Assembly (NCBI RefSeq): GCF_002252045.1 | Contig: NZ_NEFF01000004.1 | Coordinates: 62,001 to 126,000, forward strand | Length of the DNA: 64,000 nt | DNA from: Ignatzschineria sp. F8392 | GTDB taxonomy: Bacteria; Pseudomonadota; Gammaproteobacteria; Cardiobacteriales; Wohlfahrtiimonadaceae | Direction of reading: 5' to 3' | In this document: one piece after another, positions 45,669 through 56,275 of the stretch | Layout of the letters: the number at the start of each line of letters is the position of its first letter | How positions within the stretch are numbered: position 1 is the stretch's first letter | Translations under genes and position numbers: made by a program | The notes under the pieces: generated by a model | The model's database searches: none | What the model saw: only the letters and a program-made list of their open reading frames with translations | What the model was told of the DNA's origin: nothing

Positions 45669-47516
45669 CTATTTCTCCGTTTCATCCTCTTTCATCTTGC
45701 CTGCTTGCATCTCCCAAAAAGAGGCGTAGAGTCCACCTTTCGCAAGTAAAGCATTATGGGTACCCTGCTCGATAATTTTGCCATTTTCCATCACAATTAA
45801 ACGATCCATTTTGGCGATGGTGGAGAGTCGATGGGCGATGGCAATTACCGTTTTCCCTGCCATCAATTGCTCAAGATTCTCTTGAATCACACTCTCCGAT
45901 TCAGAGTCGAGTGCAGAGGTTGCTTCATCGAGAATAAGAATGGGCGCATTTTTAAGTAAGACTCGCGCTATGGCAATACGTTGTCGCTGCCCACCTGAAA
46001 GTTTTACACCACTCTCCCCAACTAAAGCATCTAATCCTTTCTGCCCATATTGATCTATCAGTTCTCTGACAAATTGATCTGCATGAGTTTTTCTTAAAGC
46101 TTCATAGAGCATCTCATCTGTCGCATCAGGATTCCCATAGAGCAGATTATCTCTGATAGAGCGATGAAATAGCGTCGGCTCCTGTGTGACAACGCCAATT
46201 TTTTGCCGTAAAGAATCTTGCGTAAAGTGACAAATATTCTCACCATCAATTAATATTTCACCGGCATCGATGTCATAGAGTCGTAGCAGTATCTGCGTTA
46301 ATGTTGTTTTGCCGGCACCCGATGGCCCTACTAATCCAATTTTTTCTCCCGGATGAATCATCAAGTTGAGATTCTGGTAGATCGGTTTCTCCTTGTGGTA
46401 ATTAAAAGAGACATTACGGAAGGTAATTTCGCCCTTAACATTTTCTAACATTCCGGCATTAGGATGGTCTTGTACTTCTCGCGATTGGGCTATCACTTTA
46501 ATTCCATCTTGAACATTACCAATATCTTCAAAAATATGGCTAATCACCCGCATCACCCAGCTTGACATGGTATTGATTCGAATAACAAGACTCATGGTAA
46601 ATGCGATTGCTCCGGCGGTGATTAAAGAGGCACCCCAGAGATAGACAGAGAGTATGATCGTTGTCGCAATTAAGAGGCTATTTAGAATCATCAGAGTGAG
46701 ATCCATCATCGTTGAGAGCTGCGTTGATCGAAGAGCGGCATCGGTCTGTTTCTGCATCACCGATTTTGCATCATTCTCATCTTTTTCAGAATGGGAGAAA
46801 AGTTTCAATGTTGTGATATTACTATAACTATCGACAATATGGCCCATTAAACGAGAGCGTGCTTTTGCGGAGATATGGGAACGGTGACGTGTTCTTGGAA
46901 GAAAATAACGCAAAATCAGCGTATAAAGCAGAATCCAGATTAAGATAGGAAGTGCGAGCCAAGGATTCATCTCAAAGAAGAGAATAATCGTTGTAACCGC
47001 ATAGATCACAATGCGCCACATAGAGTCGGTAGACATAATCACTGAATTGCGGATCGATTGACCGGTATTCATGACACGGCTTGCAATCCCACCAGAAAGG
47101 CTACTATGAAAGAAGTTAAGGCTCTGTTTAACGACATAACGGTGCTGTTGCCAGCGAATCATCGATGTAAAGTTAGTCGTTAATGATTGATTGATCAGAA
47201 GATTATGAAGAAATGAGGCTAAAGGGCGGAAGAGTAGAATAACCGATAGCATAAGAATAAAGGTCCAGTGGTGCTTCTCCCAAAGCTCTGCCGGCGTATG
47301 AACACTATCGACAAGATCAACAATCTCTCCAATATATTTAAAGAGAAAGATCTCCAATGTTGAGACAAAAAATCCTGTCACAAGGAGTGCAACAAAGACC
47401 CATTTAATCTGGCTAATATAGTGCCAATAGAAGGCAAATAACGTTTTAGGAGGCGCCTTATCGGGGTGTGATTTAAAAGGGTCGATAAGGGATTCAAAAC
47501 GTTGGAGAATTTTCAT
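45669..47516 (-). CDS. ABC exporter, fused permease-ATPase (MsbA/MdlB-like)
   Basis: 615 residues. An N-terminal six-helix exporter domain (about 35-330) is followed by a nucleotide-binding domain with Walker A GLVGPSGAGKTTLTQ (about 390), Q-loop VVTQEPTLFHRS, signature LSGGQRQRIAIARVL, Walker B ILILDEATSALDSES and switch AIAHRLSTIAK. It works as a homo- or heterodimer exporting lipids, peptides or drugs; substrate not predictable. Its leader is separated from mnmA by a terminator, so it is transcribed alone. It ends close to the start of the M-box leader, whose promoter must lie in the 45586-45668 gap. Confidence 0.88.
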   Translation of the reverse strand: MKILQRFESLIDPFKSHPDKAPPKTLFAFYWHYISQIKWVFVALLVTGFFVSTLEIFLFKYIGEIVDLVDSVHTPAELWEKHHWTFILMLSVILLFRPLASFLHNLLINQSLTTNFTSMIRWQQHRYVVKQSLNFFHSSLSGGIASRVMNTGQSIRNSVIMSTDSMWRIVIYAVTTIILFFEMNPWLALPILIWILLYTLILRYFLPRTRHRSHISAKARSRLMGHIVDSYSNITTLKLFSHSEKDENDAKSVMQKQTDAALRSTQLSTMMDLTLMILNSLLIATTIILSVYLWGASLITAGAIAFTMSLVIRINTMSSWVMRVISHIFEDIGNVQDGIKVIAQSREVQDHPNAGMLENVKGEITFRNVSFNYHKEKPIYQNLNLMIHPGEKIGLVGPSGAGKTTLTQILLRLYDIDAGEILIDGENICHFTQDSLRQKIGVVTQEPTLFHRSIRDNLLYGNPDATDEMLYEALRKTHADQFVRELIDQYGQKGLDALVGESGVKLSGGQRQRIAIARVLLKNAPILILDEATSALDSESESVIQENLEQLMAGKTVIAIAHRLSTIAKMDRLIVMENGKIIEQGTHNALLAKGGLYASFWEMQAGKMKEDETEK

Positions 47517-47658
47517 AAAGGGCCATTATAAAAGTACTAAAAATAGGGGCTAAAAATATTCGATCAATAATATTCGACTGATAGTTGATAGAGTACCTTA
47601 TTTGATATCTGTTATCAATTAGAGGGTAAGGAATAGATGATAGGAATAGATGAACATG

Positions 47659-47689
47659 AAAAAGGCGACTTAGTATGTCGCCTTTTTTT
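47659..47689 (-). terminator. Intrinsic terminator after mnmA
   Basis: AAAGGCGAC (47661-47669) pairs with GTCGCCTTT (47677-47685). T-runs flank it on both strands. As the downstream element of mnmA it stops leftward transcription. Confidence 0.8.
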
Positions 47690-47780
47690 ATGTTCAGCTA
47701 TCGATTATTTGTGATAGCAATATGTGATAATAAGTATCAATAAGTGATAATTGGTAATGATAGGTGATTAAAAACTTTGA

Positions 47781-48878
47781 TTAGGCAATTTTGCGCTCGA
47801 TAAAAGCGCCCCCTAAACAGATATCTCCATCATAAAAGACGATCGATTGCCCGGGCGTGATGGCTCTTTGTGGCTCTCTAAAGTCGACGCGGATTTTGCC
47901 CTCTTTTTCTAGTGTCACCTCACATTTAACATCTTGTTGGCGATAGCGAATCTTTGCCGTTAAGCGAGGGTTGACCTCTTCCCAATTGATAGGATTAATT
48001 TGATGGAGCTCGCGAGCGATTAGACCCTTTCCATAGAGCTCCTTTTGATCCCCTTGCACCACAATCAATTGATTCTTTTCAAGATCTTTATCCGCCACAA
48101 ACCAAGGCTCACCTGTAGAATCTTTACGCCCGCCAATCCCTAAACCTTGTCGCTGGCCGATAGTGTAAAATGCTAAACCTTGATGTTGCGCTACAACTTC
48201 ACCATTAGGCATGACCATATCACCGGGCTCTGTGGGGAGATATTGCATGATAAAATCGGTAAAATCTCGCTCCCCAATAAAGCAGATCCCTGTAGAATCT
48301 TTTTTATCAAAAGTGATCAGGCGATTATCGAGAGCAATTTGTCGTACTTCGCTCTTCTCATAATCTCCGATCGGAAAAAGAGTATTGATTAGCTGTTGCT
48401 GATTGAGTAGATAGAGAAAGTAACTCTGATCTTTATTATTATCGATACCTTTTAAGAGATAAGCTTTGCCATCTTCCCGGCGAACACGAGCATAATGCCC
48501 CGTTGCGAGATAATCTGCGCCCAACTCTTCTGCATACTCTAAAAAAGCTTTAAATTTAATCTCTTTATTACAGAGAACATCGGGATTGGGGGTTAGCCCA
48601 TCTTTCAACGTATCGATAAAGTAGTCAAATACTCGCTCTTTATAATTTTTAGCGAAATTGACACGGTGAAGTGGAATGCCGAGTGTCTCACAGACCGCTT
48701 CTGCATCTTTAAGATCATCTTCCGCACTACAGTAACCTTGGTCAAACTCCTCTTCCCAATTCTTCATAAATACGCCATGAACATCAGCGCCCCGCTCTTT
48801 TAAGAGAAACGCCGCTACAGAGGAGTCGACTCCACCGCTCATTCCTACAATGACACGTTTACCTCTTATATCTTCCAT
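47781..48878 (-). CDS. mnmA: tRNA-specific 2-thiouridylase MnmA
   Basis: 365 residues, the family's usual length. The PP-loop [18 protein letters not shown] is at about 10-27. Catalytic cysteines are in [12 protein letters not shown] (about 100) and [13 protein letters not shown] (about 200). It adds sulfur to C2 of the wobble uridine in tRNA-Lys, -Glu and -Gln using sulfur relayed from IscS. Single gene bounded by terminators on both sides. Confidence 0.95.
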   Translation of the reverse strand: MEDIRGKRVIVGMSGGVDSSVAAFLLKERGADVHGVFMKNWEEEFDQGYCSAEDDLKDAEAVCETLGIPLHRVNFAKNYKERVFDYFIDTLKDGLTPNPDVLCNKEIKFKAFLEYAEELGADYLATGHYARVRREDGKAYLLKGIDNNKDQSYFLYLLNQQQLINTLFPIGDYEKSEVRQIALDNRLITFDKKDSTGICFIGERDFTDFIMQYLPTEPGDMVMPNGEVVAQHQGLAFYTIGQRQGLGIGGRKDSTGEPWFVADKDLEKNQLIVVQGDQKELYGKGLIARELHQINPINWEEVNPRLTAKIRYRQQDVKCEVTLEKEGKIRVDFREPQRAITPGQSIVFYDGDICLGGAFIERKIA

Positions 48879-49215
48879 CTCTTAGCCTCTCAACTCTTTT
48901 AGCCCATTACTATGAATGGTACAAATCTAAATAGTATAAATTTTAATGATACTTTAATGATATTTTAATGATATAAACCATCGATATAAACCATCGATAT
49001 AAATCATTAATGTAAATTATTGATATAAAATTAATGATACAAACTTTGATAGTCCAAACTTCCAACAGTACTGATTTTAGTGTGGCTGATCCATCATATT
49101 GGTTGCTGTAAAAATAAATGGTTAGCATTCTATCGAATAATATAAATAGAAGGCTAACCATTTTTATAGCTGATTTTTATCGCTGATTTCTATTGTTGAT
49201 TGATACAGTATATCG
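48879..49215. other. Intergenic region with 13 bp repeats
   Basis: Between mnmA and prc. TTTTAATGATA words (48950-48975) and three or more copies of GATATAAACCATC (48970-49010) form degenerate tandem repeats. The right part holds the prc terminator. Confidence 0.6.
49116..49166 (-). terminator. Intrinsic terminator after prc
   Basis: ATGGTTAGC..TTCTAT pairs with ATAGAAGGCTAACCAT; read leftwards it is followed by TTATTTTT. Long stem of about 15 pairs. Confidence 0.75.
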
Positions 49216-51384
49216 TTACTGTTTATCGCTCTTCTTTTCATCATCGAGAAGATCGATATAATCACGGAGAATCAATAATCCCTCTTCAAGTAGAAGATCG
49301 GTCTCTGTCTCTTTTAAGAGCTTTGTATATGAACCATCTTCGTTGCGGAACTGCTCAAGTGTTAATGGTTCATAATCGTAGAGAACTCGCATTCTATTTT
49401 GCAATTGAAGATTCTCTTCCTCTTCGCGCTTAAGCTTCTCTTTGCGCTTATCAAGATTGAGGCTCATCTCATTGATCTTCCAGAGCTCTAATGTCTTATT
49501 CGCCTGTTTTTTAAAGATCTGATGCTTCTCTTCCTCTTTAAAGCGCTCTTGACTCTTATTTTGCAACTGGGAAGTCACTTCTTCTGTAATAACCACAGAA
49601 GGCTCATAATCCGGAGCTGCATCGATAGTATCCCAAGCCATCACATAGAGCTCTTTCGACTCACCAATCTCATTAGGATCATAAATTGAAGGGAGCGTTA
49701 CATCAGGCTCAACCCCTTTCTCTTGTGTCGACTCTCCATTTGCGCGGTAGAACTTTGCAATAGTGACTTTCGATTGTCCTGGTTTGGTCGATTTTGCTAA
49801 AATTCGGCTAAGATCGATCATCGTCTGAACGGTACCTTTACCAAAAGAGGTTTGACCAGCAATGATTGCTCTCCCCTGATCTTGCATACTGCCGGCAAAA
49901 ATCTCAGAAGCTGAAGCACTTAAGCGATCGATTAGAACCACCATAGGTCCATCATAGATCAACTCTTCATTAGGACTCGATTGTGCATCTTGCTGACCAT
50001 CAAATCCTCGCGTTTGAACAATGGTCTTATCACTACCGATAAAGAGTGCAGAGAGATCGATCACCTCCGTTAAAGATCCACCACCATTACCGCGTAGATC
50101 AATTAAGAGCCCATCAATATGCTCATCATTGACCAACTTAAGTAGTAATTTTTTAACGTCACGTGTTGTGCTTTTGAAGTCTTGAATCCCTTTTTTACTA
50201 CCTTCAAAGTCACTATAGAATGCCGGAAGTGTAATAACGCCTAAAGTATATTCCTCTTCACCATTTTCAGAAGGGAGTTGATAGACTTTCGATTTCGCTT
50301 CTTGCTCTTCAAGTTTGACTGTATCACGAACGATCTTAACAATTTTTTCTGCGCCTTTTCCTTTATTGCCAATCATCTGTAGACGGACAACAGTATCTTT
50401 TTCCCCGCGAACCATCTCAACCACTTTATCAAGACGCATCCCAACAATATCAACAAACTCACCATCTTCACCCTGCGCAACGCCGATAATCTCATCACCG
50501 ATCTGCACCTGGCCAGTCAAGTCTGCAGGTCCTCCAGGAACGACCTCTACAATCTTGATGGAATCATCATCTTGGCGCAGAACCGTACCGATCCCTTGCA
50601 GTGAAAGACTCATACTGATATTAAACTGCTCCATCTGTTTAGCGGAGTAGTAACCAGAATGGGGGTCAAAACTGAGAGAAACGACATTCATAATAAGACT
50701 AAAGAGCTCTCCCTCTTCCATATCATGAATTCTTTTTTGCCGAGCATTGTAACGCTTCTGGAGCTTCTCTTTTGCCTCTTCAAGGGTCAAGGTATCATCT
50801 GTGACCATGAGGTTAATCAGCTCATTTTGTAGACGATCTTTCCAAAGTTGACGCATCTCGGTCTTATCTTTGGGGAAATTTTCATCTTTGCGCTGAATGA
50901 CGAGACTCTTATCCACATCGAAGTCAAAATCTTCAGCTAAGATGTCGGTGACCAAAGCATACTGCTCATCCATACGGATCAGGAGTTGTTGGTACATCTC
51001 ATAGGGAATCTCTAATTGTGAGCGGCGAATGAAGTCATCAAAGCTATACTTATATTGCTCAAATTGATCGATATCTGATTGAACGAAGAAGACCTTCTGT
51101 GGATCGAGCGCCTTAAGGTAGAGTGTATAGATACGCTCTGAGAGTGCATCATCAATAGGGATACGATCATAATGATATTGTGCCAAAATTGCCGTATGGG
51201 CAGAATTGATCAATTGCTCATTATAGGAAGGCTTCGTGATAATCGGCGTTTTTGGTGTATCGGTTGCGGCGATTGTCGATTGGCCAAATAGAAGTGCTGA
51301 CGAGATAAAGAGTCCACCGACTAATTTGGCAAAGCGGCTTTTGATAAATTTTTTCCCATTAACCATTACGTTTTCTATATCCAT
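49216..51384 (-). CDS. prc: Tail-specific (C-terminal processing) protease Prc
   Basis: 722 residues. A basic start and hydrophobic segment (KLVGGLFISSALLFGQSTIAA) form a signal peptide ending about residue 40. A PDZ domain lies at about 240-330 (LSLQGIGTVLRQDDDSIKIVEVVPGGPADL). The catalytic Ser-Lys dyad is in DRLSASASEIFAGSMQDQGRA and GQTSFGKGTVQ (about 460-495). A lysine/glutamate-rich helical end follows. Prc cuts proteins at nonpolar C-termini in the periplasm, including murein endopeptidases and FtsI. The start may be at 51384 or at the ATG six codons later. Confidence 0.93.
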   Translation of the reverse strand: MDIENVMVNGKKFIKSRFAKLVGGLFISSALLFGQSTIAATDTPKTPIITKPSYNEQLINSAHTAILAQYHYDRIPIDDALSERIYTLYLKALDPQKVFFVQSDIDQFEQYKYSFDDFIRRSQLEIPYEMYQQLLIRMDEQYALVTDILAEDFDFDVDKSLVIQRKDENFPKDKTEMRQLWKDRLQNELINLMVTDDTLTLEEAKEKLQKRYNARQKRIHDMEEGELFSLIMNVVSLSFDPHSGYYSAKQMEQFNISMSLSLQGIGTVLRQDDDSIKIVEVVPGGPADLTGQVQIGDEIIGVAQGEDGEFVDIVGMRLDKVVEMVRGEKDTVVRLQMIGNKGKGAEKIVKIVRDTVKLEEQEAKSKVYQLPSENGEEEYTLGVITLPAFYSDFEGSKKGIQDFKSTTRDVKKLLLKLVNDEHIDGLLIDLRGNGGGSLTEVIDLSALFIGSDKTIVQTRGFDGQQDAQSSPNEELIYDGPMVVLIDRLSASASEIFAGSMQDQGRAIIAGQTSFGKGTVQTMIDLSRILAKSTKPGQSKVTIAKFYRANGESTQEKGVEPDVTLPSIYDPNEIGESKELYVMAWDTIDAAPDYEPSVVITEEVTSQLQNKSQERFKEEEKHQIFKKQANKTLELWKINEMSLNLDKRKEKLKREEEENLQLQNRMRVLYDYEPLTLEQFRNEDGSYTKLLKETETDLLLEEGLLILRDYIDLLDDEKKSDKQ

Positions 51385-51812
51385 TGTCTGTTTGATTAGT
51401 TCGCAAATGTTTGCTGATCAAAGATATATATATTTTATATATCTATATATCTGTATATCTATCTATATATCTTTTTGCTGAATACTTTTGCAATCAGTGC
51501 GATAAGAGATATCCCTACCATCGAGAGAATAAGGAATATGATCTGTAAGAGTGACCAATAAACACCCTTATCAGTTCCATTTCAATTGATAAAACTCGTT
51601 TTAGTATAGCGGAATCGAGCTTTTTTGTTTAACTTTTTTGCCTACATTACTTAGAGGTAATCGGTAGTGCTGAAGATCAGCATAATTCAATAAAGCCCAA
51701 TAACAAATCCAATAAAATCCAATAAAATCCCATAAAAGAGAGTCCTATAATTTTAGGACTCTTGTAGGGCTCATTTAGAGATATCCATTACGAATTACGA
51801 ATAGAGAACGGA
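51385..51812. other. Intergenic region prc/serC
   Basis: Holds the prc promoter side, a TA-rich tract at 51421-51472 made of TATATATCT units, a possible tiny ORF-less stretch, and the serC terminator at 51733-51763 followed by AATAAAATCC direct repeats (51700-51730). No gene seen. Confidence 0.55.
51733..51763 (-). terminator. Intrinsic terminator after serC
   Basis: GAGTCCTA (51740-51747) pairs with TAGGACTC (51754-51761); leftward it is followed by TCTTTTATG. Confidence 0.65.
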
Positions 51813-52913
51813 CTATGAGTAGTGACGATCTTCAAAATCTTTCATAAAGTTCGTCAAAGCGATGACGCCTTCAATCGGCATTGCATTGTAGATACTTGCT
51901 CTCATACCGCCAACACTACGGTGTCCTTTAAGGTTGATCAGATGATTCTCTTCTGCTTCTTTTAAGAAGAGTGCATCTAAGGTAGGATCTGCGAGTGTAA
52001 AAGGAATAGTCATATTTGAGCGAGCATCAACATCCACACGATTACGATAGAGGCGACTATTATCGATAGTATTGTAGAGTAGGAATGCTTTTTTATGATT
52101 AAGCTTCTCGATCTCCTCTAAGCCACCCTTCTCCTTAAGCTCTTTAAGCACTAAGCTCATAAGATAGATTGCAAAAGTTGGCGGTGTGTTGAGCATTGAA
52201 TCATTTTTAGCCTGTAGCGTATAGTTCAGTGCATCAGGAACATAAGGGGAGGCATTTCCTAATAGATCTTCTCTTACAATAACTAAAGTTAAACCTGCAG
52301 GACCAATATTTTTTTGTGCGCCGGCATAGATCACGCCATATTGACTCACATCGATCTTACGGGAGAGGATATTAGAGCTCATATCCGCAACAACAGGGAT
52401 GGGGCTATTTTTAATATCGTAGAAGAACTCAACACCATTGATTGTCTCATTTGAACAGAGATGGAGGTAAGCACTATTGGGATTAGGGGAGATCTCATTC
52501 TGTTTTGGTACAGAGATATAGCCCTCCTCTTTACCACTATAGAGAATATTGTTTTTTGCGTAACGAGCGCCTTCAGCGGCTGCTTTTTTGGACCATATTC
52601 CCGTTTCTATATAATCAACGGTGGTTTTACCATCACCAATACGATCACCTAATAGGTTGAGAGGCACTAAGCCAAATTGTGAAAGGCCGCCTCCTTGTAG
52701 AAAAAGAACCTTGTAGTTTACCGGGATATCGAGCAACTCACGAAGATCTGCTTCACACTCTTTTGCTAATGCTACAAACTCTTTACTACGATGGGACACT
52801 TCCATCACAGAAGCGCCCTGCTTCTGCCAATCGAGAAGTTCTGCTTGCGCCTCTTTTAAGACTTTATAAGGCATTGTTGCTGGACCTGCACAAAAATTGA
52901 ATGTCTCTCTCAC
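51813..52913 (-). CDS. serC: Phosphoserine aminotransferase SerC
   Basis: 366 residues. Starts FNFCAGPATMPYKVLKEA, the family hallmark; PLP lysine in VIYAGAQKNIGPAGLTLVIV (about 195); end with LKGHRSVGGMRASIYNAMP. Converts 3-phosphohydroxypyruvate plus glutamate to phosphoserine in serine synthesis and acts in pyridoxal phosphate synthesis. Stands alone; serA and aroA, frequent neighbours elsewhere, are not next to it. Confidence 0.95.
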   Translation of the reverse strand: MRETFNFCAGPATMPYKVLKEAQAELLDWQKQGASVMEVSHRSKEFVALAKECEADLRELLDIPVNYKVLFLQGGGLSQFGLVPLNLLGDRIGDGKTTVDYIETGIWSKKAAAEGARYAKNNILYSGKEEGYISVPKQNEISPNPNSAYLHLCSNETINGVEFFYDIKNSPIPVVADMSSNILSRKIDVSQYGVIYAGAQKNIGPAGLTLVIVREDLLGNASPYVPDALNYTLQAKNDSMLNTPPTFAIYLMSLVLKELKEKGGLEEIEKLNHKKAFLLYNTIDNSRLYRNRVDVDARSNMTIPFTLADPTLDALFLKEAEENHLINLKGHRSVGGMRASIYNAMPIEGVIALTNFMKDFEDRHYS

Positions 52914-53355
52914 TGCGATTAATCCTCTATTTCTGCTTTAATTAGTGACTTAAATAGTTACTTAAATAGTTGCTTAAGTAGGTTGTTCAAATTAACGAAA
53001 ACTGCGCTTAAGTCTCATAACCTCATGATGATAAGGTGCTGAATGCTTAAGGCATTAAAAAGATAGTACAAATAAAAATGGTATAAAAGTGATCTAAAAA
53101 ATCACCTCTATCTTACTACTAAGGGCGAGAGATTTCAGAGATATTTTATCCACAATTGAAGTGGAGGAATGGGATCTTTGGCTCTCTTTAGGGCAAGATA
53201 ATTTTTGCGAAACTTCTTAAGCAGATGCAGATTGGAATGATATTTGAGAATATCTGAATATTATTCATAATGCTTTTTGCTTTTCTGCTAAAATGGCTCG
53301 TTTGAAAGAGATTAATTGAGATTAATTGGTTTAAACCACAGAGGGAAAATTCGTA
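52914..53355. other. Divergent promoter region serC/clpP
   Basis: About 440 bp, gene-free. Near 52940-52975 GACTTAAATAGTT/ACTTAAATAGTT/GCTTAAGTAGGTT form a 13 bp tandem repeat. The trigger factor gene tig, usually just upstream of clpP in gammaproteobacteria, is absent. I could not identify a sigma-32 promoter with confidence. Confidence 0.55.
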
Positions 53356-53964
53356 ATGTCTTCTATTATCGATACTGAAATGGCGCGTTTAGTGCCTATG
53401 GTTGTTGAACAAACTGGTCGTGGAGAGCGTTCATATGATATCTACTCGCGACTTCTTAAAGAGCGGATTATCTTTATGGTCGGTCAGGTGGAAGATCATA
53501 TGGCTAACCTAATTGTGGCGCAGCTCCTCTTTTTAGAAGCGGAAGATCCCAATAAAGATATCCATCTCTACATCAATTCTCCAGGAGGATCTGTCACTGC
53601 CGGTATGTCGATCTACGATACAATGCAATTTGTTAAGCCTGATGTATCAACAATGTGCTTAGGACAGGCTTGCAGTATGGGAGCATTCTTATTAACTGCC
53701 GGGGCTAAAGGTAAGCGTTTTGCCCTTCCTAATTCACGGGTGATGATCCATCAACCGCTTGGAGGATATCAGGGGCAAGCGTCTGATATTGAGATCCATA
53801 CTCGTGAGATGCTTAAAATTAAGAAGCAACTCAATACTCTCCTTGCGCATCATACCGGCAAAACAGTTAAACAGATCGAAAAAGATACCGATCGTGATAA
53901 CTTTATGAGCGCGGAGGAGGCGATGAAATATGGTTTGATCGATCAGGTCGTCACTAAGCGTTAA
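53356..53964 (+). CDS. clpP: ATP-dependent Clp protease proteolytic subunit
   Basis: 202 residues. Catalytic Ser in [19 protein letters not shown] (about 98), His in [13 protein letters not shown] (about 123), Asp in [11 protein letters not shown] (about 172). Forms the 14-mer proteolytic chamber that works with ClpX, encoded 165 bp downstream. AGAGGGAAAA precedes the ATG. Confidence 0.96.
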   Translation: MSSIIDTEMARLVPMVVEQTGRGERSYDIYSRLLKERIIFMVGQVEDHMANLIVAQLLFLEAEDPNKDIHLYINSPGGSVTAGMSIYDTMQFVKPDVSTMCLGQACSMGAFLLTAGAKGKRFALPNSRVMIHQPLGGYQGQASDIEIHTREMLKIKKQLNTLLAHHTGKTVKQIEKDTDRDNFMSAEEAMKYGLIDQVVTKR

Positions 53965-54047
53965 ATAGATTAACATCATGAGAAATATCTCTTAAATTGA
54001 GCTCAATCGGGTTAAATCGAGTCATTCAGATCTATAAAGAAGTCTCT

Positions 54048-54073
54048 GATATGCGATATGCGATATGCGATAT
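54048..54073 (+). repeat. 7 bp tandem repeat (GATATGC)
   Basis: GATATGC is repeated three times plus a partial unit in the clpP-clpX spacer. A likely length-variable microsatellite. Confidence 0.8.
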
Positions 54074-54129
54074 TTAAGAATGATGATATCAAGTGTTGAT
54101 AAATGAAAGAATTGGAGTGAATTCACACA

Positions 54130-55443
54130 ATGAGTAATAAAACTGATAAACCCACAAAAAGTATCGAATGCTCCTTCTGTGGTAAAGATCAGAGCGAAGC
54201 AGAACGCCTTATCTCAGGAAATGGTGTCTATATCTGTAAAGAGTGTATTGAGCTCTGCAATAATCTTGTAGTAGAAGATGTTAAAGCTGAGCTTGAAGCG
54301 GAGTATGAGAGCCTTCCTACCCCAAAAGAGATCTTTACACACCTTGATGAGTATGTGATTGGTCAAGAAGATGCAAAGCGCACCTTAAGTGTCGCTGTTT
54401 ATAATCACTATAAACGTCTAGAGAGTGAGCGTTTTTCTGATACGAAAGAGGTTGAGCTTAGTAAGAGTAATATTCTCCTCATCGGTCCGACAGGATCAGG
54501 AAAGACTCTTCTTGCAGAGACTTTAGCAAAAACGCTCAATGTTCCTTTTGCCATCGCTGATGCAACGACACTGACGGAAGCGGGTTATGTCGGGGAAGAT
54601 GTTGAAAATATAGTTCTTCGTCTTCTTCAAAACTGTGACTTTGATGTGGAGAGTGCGGAATCTGGAATTATCTATATCGATGAGATCGATAAGATCTCCC
54701 GTAGAAGTGAAAATCCTTCTATTACCCGCGATGTCTCCGGTGAAGGGGTGCAACAAGCGCTTCTTAAAATTATTGAGGGAACAACTGCTTCCGTCTCCCC
54801 TACCGGCGGACGTAAACACCCAAATGCAGAGCTCATTGATGTTAACACTCGCAATATTCTCTTTATCTGTGGTGGTGCATTCTCTGGCCTTGATAAGATT
54901 GTGCAACAGCGCCAATCGAAAGGGGGGATCGGTTTCGGTGCAGAGGTAAAAGCGAAAGATGAGCAGAAAAATATCTCCCAACTCTTATCTGAGGTGGAAT
55001 CGGAAGATTTAGCGAAATATGGCTTAATCCCGGAGTTTATTGGCCGACTTCCTGTCATCACAACGCTTGAAGAGTTGGATGAAGATGCGCTCGTCAATAT
55101 CTTAACGGAACCGAAAAATGCTTTAACAAAGCAATTCTCTTATCTTTTTGAGATGGAAGATGTCTCATTAGAATTTACAGAATCTGCTTTAAGAGCGATC
55201 GCTAAAAAAGCGTTAGCACGTAAAACAGGAGCGCGAGGCTTAAGAAGTATTATCGAACACCTACTTTTAGATACGATGTTTGAACTCCCATCACTCGATA
55301 ATGTTGCTAAGGTAATTGTCGATGAGAAGTGTGTGACAGAAGGTGTTGCGCCTGAGATTATTTTTCACAAAGATCATCAAAAGAGTGATGAGAAAGAGAT
55401 TTCAACGGAGAGCTCCTCTAAAAAGAGCGCCTCATCGAAGTAA
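54130..55443 (+). CDS. clpX: ClpX, unfoldase subunit of ClpXP
   Basis: 437 residues. N-terminal zinc domain with [14 protein letters not shown] and [13 protein letters not shown]. Walker [20 protein letters not shown] (about 120), Walker [14 protein letters not shown], pore and sensor motifs [16 protein letters not shown] and [18 protein letters not shown]. The C-terminal tail is Ser/Lys-rich. Selects substrates and threads them into ClpP. Lon, which often follows, is replaced here by rnt. Confidence 0.96.
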   Translation: MSNKTDKPTKSIECSFCGKDQSEAERLISGNGVYICKECIELCNNLVVEDVKAELEAEYESLPTPKEIFTHLDEYVIGQEDAKRTLSVAVYNHYKRLESERFSDTKEVELSKSNILLIGPTGSGKTLLAETLAKTLNVPFAIADATTLTEAGYVGEDVENIVLRLLQNCDFDVESAESGIIYIDEIDKISRRSENPSITRDVSGEGVQQALLKIIEGTTASVSPTGGRKHPNAELIDVNTRNILFICGGAFSGLDKIVQQRQSKGGIGFGAEVKAKDEQKNISQLLSEVESEDLAKYGLIPEFIGRLPVITTLEELDEDALVNILTEPKNALTKQFSYLFEMEDVSLEFTESALRAIAKKALARKTGARGLRSIIEHLLLDTMFELPSLDNVAKVIVDEKCVTEGVAPEIIFHKDHQKSDEKEISTESSSKKSASSK

Positions 55444-55541
55444 CTTATCAGATTAGATCAAGTGTTGATAATCAATTTCAGACTGATCCAAACCGACTTA
55501 AAAGATTTAATAGAAAAGGAAGAAGAGACTCTTCAAAGATT

Positions 55542-56213
55542 ATGGCAGATCATTTACAATCCCCTCCCCCCATCTCAATGCGCTTTCGTGGTTTTCTTCC
55601 CGTCGTTATTGATGTGGAAACAGGTGGGGTTAACCCACGAACAGATGCCCTCTTAGAGATCGCTGCTGTTGTGATCGATATGAATGATGAGGGTAGACTC
55701 ACCATGGCAGAGAGTGTTTCTGCACATATTGAGCCAGAGAAAGGGCTTCTTCTCAATCCTGAGTCGATGAAGATCAACGGCATCAAGATCGATAACCCTT
55801 TCCGCTTTGCAATCTCTGAAAAAGAGGCGCTAAAGAAGGTCTTTGCTGTTGTTCGTGCTGCGTTGAAAGAGAAAGGATGCACTCGTGCTATTTTAGTGGG
55901 ACATAATGCCCATTTCGATCTTGCATTTTTAAATGCAGCAATCGAGCGGACCGGCATTAAAAACTCCCCTTTCCACCCCTTCTCCGTCATCGATACGGTG
56001 AGCCTTGCAGGCCTTGCTTATGGGCAAACAGTGCTTGCACGGGCGATTCAAGCTGCCGGCATTGAGTGGGATCATAGTCAAGCTCATTCCGCACTCTATG
56101 ATACAGAAAAGACGGCAGAGTTATTTTGTAATATAGTCAATATATGGCAGGAGAAAGTCGGCTTTAATCTCGCCCTGTTTCAACCTAATGATGACCCTAT
56201 TGATGCCCGATAG
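55542..56213 (+). CDS. rnt: Ribonuclease T
   Basis: 223 residues of the DEDD exonuclease family: [20 protein letters not shown] (D and E), [17 protein letters not shown], and [35 protein letters not shown] is typical of RNase T. It trims the 3' ends of tRNA and other stable RNAs. Start ATG at 55542; gap to clpX about 100 bp, so possibly its own promoter. Confidence 0.92.
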   Translation: MADHLQSPPPISMRFRGFLPVVIDVETGGVNPRTDALLEIAAVVIDMNDEGRLTMAESVSAHIEPEKGLLLNPESMKINGIKIDNPFRFAISEKEALKKVFAVVRAALKEKGCTRAILVGHNAHFDLAFLNAAIERTGIKNSPFHPFSVIDTVSLAGLAYGQTVLARAIQAAGIEWDHSQAHSALYDTEKTAELFCNIVNIWQEKVGFNLALFQPNDDPIDAR

Positions 56214-56275
56214 GCGCAATAGATGCAATAGAATCAGAATGAACAACCCCGTAGTACCGATAAGAGAGCGTTTGC

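Noticed and set aside
54523-55097. Long minus-strand frames across clpX
   Set aside because: They are shadows of the clpX coding sequence.
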